Assembly (NCBI GenBank): GCA_032115775.1
Contig: JAUMBL010000023.1
Span: 26,351-90,350 of the forward strand
Direction of reading: 5' to 3'
Length of the DNA stretch: 64,000 nucleotides
Source of the DNA: M3007 sp032115775
GTDB lineage: Bacteria > Bacteroidota > Bacteroidia > Chitinophagales > Saprospiraceae
Under the pieces are notes generated by a model that had not been told where the DNA came from, made no database searches, and saw nothing but the letters and a program-made list of their open reading frames with translations. The position numbers were made by a program, and so were the translations under genes. Shown here piece by piece: positions 61,145 through 64,000 of this stretch (positions within the stretch are counted from its first letter, which is position 1; every line of letters begins with the position of its first letter).

Positions 61145-63355
61145 ATGAGCGCAGTTACTGCAGAGCGCGATGTTCTGCTTGAAAGTTTGCAAAAGTATTT
61201 TGGTTTTGATGCGTTTAAATCAAATCAACGAACGATTGTGCAGAGCGTCCTGGACGGGAAGGATACGTTTGTCATCATGCCGACGGGCGGAGGGAAAAGC
61301 CTTTGCTATCAGTTGCCCGCCCTGATGATGCCCGGAACAGCCATCATCATCAGCCCGCTGATCGCCCTGATGAAAAATCAGGTGGACAGTATCCGCGGAT
61401 ATTCTTCTCAGGACGATGTGGCCCACTTCCTCAACTCGTCGTTGACCAAGGCGCAGATGAAAAAGGTGAAACAGGATATCACCGACGGCAAAACAAAACT
61501 GCTGTACGTCGCGCCGGAAACGCTGACGAAAGAGGAAAATATCGAGTTTTTTAGTATCAATAATATCTCGTTCGTAGCCGTGGACGAAGCGCACTGTATT
61601 TCGGAATGGGGACACGATTTTCGGCCGGAGTACCGCCGCATCCGCGTCATGCTCGATGCCATCTCCAAAAATGTGCCCATTATCGCCCTGACGGCCACCG
61701 CTACACCGAAAGTGCGCCAGGATATTCTGAAGAACCTAGATATGCACGAACCGCATACGTTTATGTCTTCTTTTAACCGGGGAAACCTTTTCTACGAAAT
61801 CCGCTCGAAAACTAAAAAAGACCAGACGATCAAACAAATCATCCAAGTCATTAAAGAGGAGTTTCGCGGAGAATCCGGAATCATTTATGTCCAAAATCGC
61901 AAAACGGCGGAAGATATCGCCGAAATGCTCAACGTGAATGATATCAAATCGGCGCCCTACCACGCCGGCCTCGACCCGAAAACGCGCTCCGCTACTCAGG
62001 ACGCCTTCCTGATGGAGGATATTGACGTGATCTGTGCGACGATCGCCTTCGGGATGGGCATTGATAAGCCCGACGTGCGCTTCGTCTTTCACTATGATAT
62101 GCCGAAAAGCATCGAAAATTATTACCAGGAAACCGGCCGCGCCGGCCGCGACGGACTCCAGGGCAAGTGCATCGCTTTCTATAACTACAACGATATTCTC
62201 CGACTGGAGAAATTCCTCCGCGACAAACCGGTTGCGGAACGCGAAATGGGCGCCCAACTCATGCAGGAAGTCGTCGCGTACGCCGAAACGGCCTCCTGCC
62301 GCCGCCGATTTCTGCTCCACTACTTCGGGGAGGAATTCGCGGAAGACCACTGCGGCAAAATGTGCGACAACTGCCGAAACCCAAAGGAAAGAATCGAGGT
62401 GCAGGCAGAAATGCAAATGGTCGTTCAAGCTGTACTCGACCTCAATGAAAATTACCTGATGAAAACCATCGTGGATTTTCTGCTCGGCCGGGAAACAAAG
62501 GAAATGAAGGACTATCGGTTCTCGGAAATGGATAACTTCGGTATCGGCGACGATAAAGACGAGCAGTTCTGGAATTCGGTGATCCGACACGCCATGGTCA
62601 ATAACCTGGTCTATAAAGAAGTCGAACAGTTCGGCCTGCTCAAGGTGTCGGAAGAAGGACGCAAGTTCCTCAAAAATCCGTACCCCATGCAAATCACGGT
62701 CAACCACAACTACGACGACGGCGACTACGACCTGGACGACGAGAAGGGCGGTACGGCCGTACTCGACGAAACGTTGATGAATATGCTCAAGGACGTCCGG
62801 CGGATCGTCGCAAAAAAACAAAATCTGCCGCCTTACGTCATCTTCCAAGACCCCTCGCTCGAAGAAATGGCCACGCAGTACCCCATCTCGATGGAGGATA
62901 TGACCAAAATCAGCGGGGTGTCGCTGGGTAAAGCCCAACGGTACGCCCAACCCTTCCTCGATACGATCAAAAAATATGTCGAGGAAAATGATATTGACCG
63001 GCTAACAGACCTGACGATCAAAACGCTGGTCAATAAATCCAAAACAAAGGTGGGTATCATCACCGCGATTGATCGCAAAATCCCCCTGGAGGATATCGCG
63101 CGCTCAAACGATCTGACCTTGGACGAACTGCTGGACGACCTCTACGTCATCGTGCAATCCGGCACCAAACTCCGACTCGATTACTACCTCACGAAAACGG
63201 TGGACGAATCGGTTCGGGAAATTATCATCGACTACTTCAAGGAGGCGCCCAACGACGACCTGAACTTAGCGTACAAAGAACTCAAAGACGAAGAAATTAC
63301 GTTCGAGGAAATCAAACTGATGCGCCTGAAGTTCCTGTCGGATTTTGCCAACTGA
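61145..63355 (+). CDS. recQ: ATP-dependent DNA helicase RecQ
   Basis: 736 aa from the ATG at 61145 (MSAVTAERDVLLESLQKYFGF). Walker A PTGGGKS at 46-52, DEAH at 147-150 with CISEWGHDFRPEY, motif VI NYYQETGRAGRDG, and the RQC zinc cysteines (CRRRFLLHYFG, CGKMCDNC, about 385-411). An HRDC-like domain (VRRIVAKKQNLPPYVIF, MTKISGVSLGKAQRYAQPFLDTI) and a further C-terminal extension follow. It unwinds DNA in recombination and fork repair. A Bacteroidota-type long tail is retained. Confidence 0.96.
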   Translation: MSAVTAERDVLLESLQKYFGFDAFKSNQRTIVQSVLDGKDTFVIMPTGGGKSLCYQLPALMMPGTAIIISPLIALMKNQVDSIRGYSSQDDVAHFLNSSLTKAQMKKVKQDITDGKTKLLYVAPETLTKEENIEFFSINNISFVAVDEAHCISEWGHDFRPEYRRIRVMLDAISKNVPIIALTATATPKVRQDILKNLDMHEPHTFMSSFNRGNLFYEIRSKTKKDQTIKQIIQVIKEEFRGESGIIYVQNRKTAEDIAEMLNVNDIKSAPYHAGLDPKTRSATQDAFLMEDIDVICATIAFGMGIDKPDVRFVFHYDMPKSIENYYQETGRAGRDGLQGKCIAFYNYNDILRLEKFLRDKPVAEREMGAQLMQEVVAYAETASCRRRFLLHYFGEEFAEDHCGKMCDNCRNPKERIEVQAEMQMVVQAVLDLNENYLMKTIVDFLLGRETKEMKDYRFSEMDNFGIGDDKDEQFWNSVIRHAMVNNLVYKEVEQFGLLKVSEEGRKFLKNPYPMQITVNHNYDDGDYDLDDEKGGTAVLDETLMNMLKDVRRIVAKKQNLPPYVIFQDPSLEEMATQYPISMEDMTKISGVSLGKAQRYAQPFLDTIKKYVEENDIDRLTDLTIKTLVNKSKTKVGIITAIDRKIPLEDIARSNDLTLDELLDDLYVIVQSGTKLRLDYYLTKTVDESVREIIIDYFKEAPNDDLNLAYKELKDEEITFEEIKLMRLKFLSDFAN

Positions 63356-63396
63356 TCGGTCAGCGCGTTCCGGATCGCCCGACTAAGTAGTACCAA

Positions 63397-63801
63397 TTAC
63401 TCTTCCTGGTAAAACTGCTGCGTCAGCTCGCTCTCGAAGGTCGTAGGGCGTACGGACGGGCTGTCCCCGATCTCATAAATAAACCGGAAACTGCTGTCGC
63501 TGCTCCAATCCAGCAGACCGTACAGTTGCCGCCCTTCGTACATGGCGCCCTGAAAACCGTCCATGTCTATCTGCGTCGGCGCCGCACTGCAATCCGCGCG
63601 ATACCGCAGCGTCGTGGTGTCGTACACGCTCCCGAATTGTGTAAGCCATAATGCCTGGCCCTTGGACAGGAATATCAGTATTTGCCCTTCCCGATTGGAA
63701 TAACGCCCGGCAGGAAGCCGGCATTCGCCGCGATCGCCGCAGGCCGCCGCCCCCAAAAGGGCGAACAATAAAACCACGCCAAAAAATAATGCTCGTAACA
63801 C
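63397..63801 (-). CDS. Small lipoprotein of unknown function
   Basis: 134 aa. A lipoprotein signal peptide ends at LLGAAAC. The mature part has a cysteine pair (GECRLPAGRYSN, RADCSAAPT) and strands such as ILIFLSKGQALWLTQFGSVYDTTTLRY that suggest a small beta-sandwich. I do not recognise a family. Its stop codon is next to a family B end remnant (GACTAAGTAGTAC, 63381-63393), and family B copies lie just upstream of its start. Confidence 0.7.
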   Translation of the reverse strand: MLRALFFGVVLLFALLGAAACGDRGECRLPAGRYSNREGQILIFLSKGQALWLTQFGSVYDTTTLRYRADCSAAPTQIDMDGFQGAMYEGRQLYGLLDWSSDSSFRFIYEIGDSPSVRPTTFESELTQQFYQEE

Positions 63802-63825
63802 AGCGCAAGGAATTGTAAAAGGTAC

Positions 63826-64000
63826 GTAACTGCTTAGCCGGCTCGCTGTCTGGCTCCAAAAGTCCCATTTTATTTTCGTAACTACTTAGCCGGCTCGCTG
63901 TCTGGCCCAAAAAGTCCCATTTTCCGCCATACTTCGCAATTTTTTTTGACCGTAGCGCTGCTACGGCCTGCAAAAAATCGCTTCGTCTGGCAAAAAATGG
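63826..64000. mobile_element. Two adjoining family B left ends; the second runs off the window
   Basis: A partial copy starts at 63826 (GTAACTGCTTAGCCGG) and is interrupted at 63878 by a second left end (GTAACTACTTAGCCGG), which then follows the 54.7 kb copy base for base, apart from a few changes, to the window edge. This looks like one element inserted in another. The right ends lie beyond the window. Confidence 0.8.

Overview
This 64 kb chromosomal window comes from a member of the phylum Bacteroidota. The evidence is a PorW/SprE-type lipoprotein, two secreted proteins with type IX secretion C-terminal sorting domains, SprB repeats, Bacteroidota-specific families (DUF4286, DUF3276/PUR-alpha, DUF4920), and promoter-like TAnnTTTG boxes in front of many genes. 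The GC-rich coding sequence and gene content would fit a Saprospiria-like lineage, but that rank is an inference. No rRNA, tRNA, CRISPR array, transposase or phage gene was found.

Layout. 1-7 kb: 3' part of a 2-oxoacid dehydrogenase E2 gene, porW/sprE, an M23 peptidase, a flippase-like membrane protein and rfaE2. 7-14 kb: a parvulin-type PPIase, a TonB-C-like protein, radA and a large T9SS type B exoprotein. 14-22 kb: DUF4286, an orphan VWA protein, an orphan FtsX-like permease, GNAT, an amino-acid dehydrogenase and an OmpA-family protein. 22-30 kb: DUF3108, ftsK, a candidate small RNA, a DUF4920 lipoprotein, a secreted MORN-caspase protein, a TPR/TM protein and an MFS carrier. 30-38 kb: a ten-repeat SprB adhesin with a T9SS type A tail, an unknown lipoprotein, MoxR, a nitroreductase, yqeY and lptB. 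38-42 kb: rplM-rpsI-rpsB-tsf. 41.7-45.8 kb: a four-gene presumptive copper locus (CNGKC small protein, CDVCGC outer-membrane protein, MbnP-like lipoprotein, MbnH-like dihaem peroxidase). 46-64 kb: pyrH, exonuclease III, two paralogous alpha/beta hydrolases, an RND pump, a TPR protein, citrate synthase, an RG-rich PUR-alpha protein, an amidohydrolase, an MFS carrier, kdsD, recQ and a small lipoprotein.

The most striking non-coding content is two families of palindromic elements. Family B (ends GTAACTACTTAGCCGG, sizes about 49, 77, 144 and 162 bp) behaves as a miniature transposable element: three copies are flanked by perfect 8-bp direct repeats, and the GTAA termini plus 8-bp duplication resemble the IS66 family. 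Copies sit in all three gaps of the copper locus, and one supplies the last base of a stop codon. Family A (three copies, about 140-150 bp) has a near-perfect 28-29 bp hairpin with a TTAG loop. Its stem sequence differs between copies while pairing is kept, which indicates covariation.

Functionally the window mixes housekeeping genes (translation, DNA segregation and repair, nucleotide and central metabolism), envelope biogenesis (rfaE2, kdsD, lptB, M23, PPIase, OmpA) and the secretion/adhesion layer typical of gliding or surface-attached Bacteroidota. The copper locus is the best candidate for a poorly described system.
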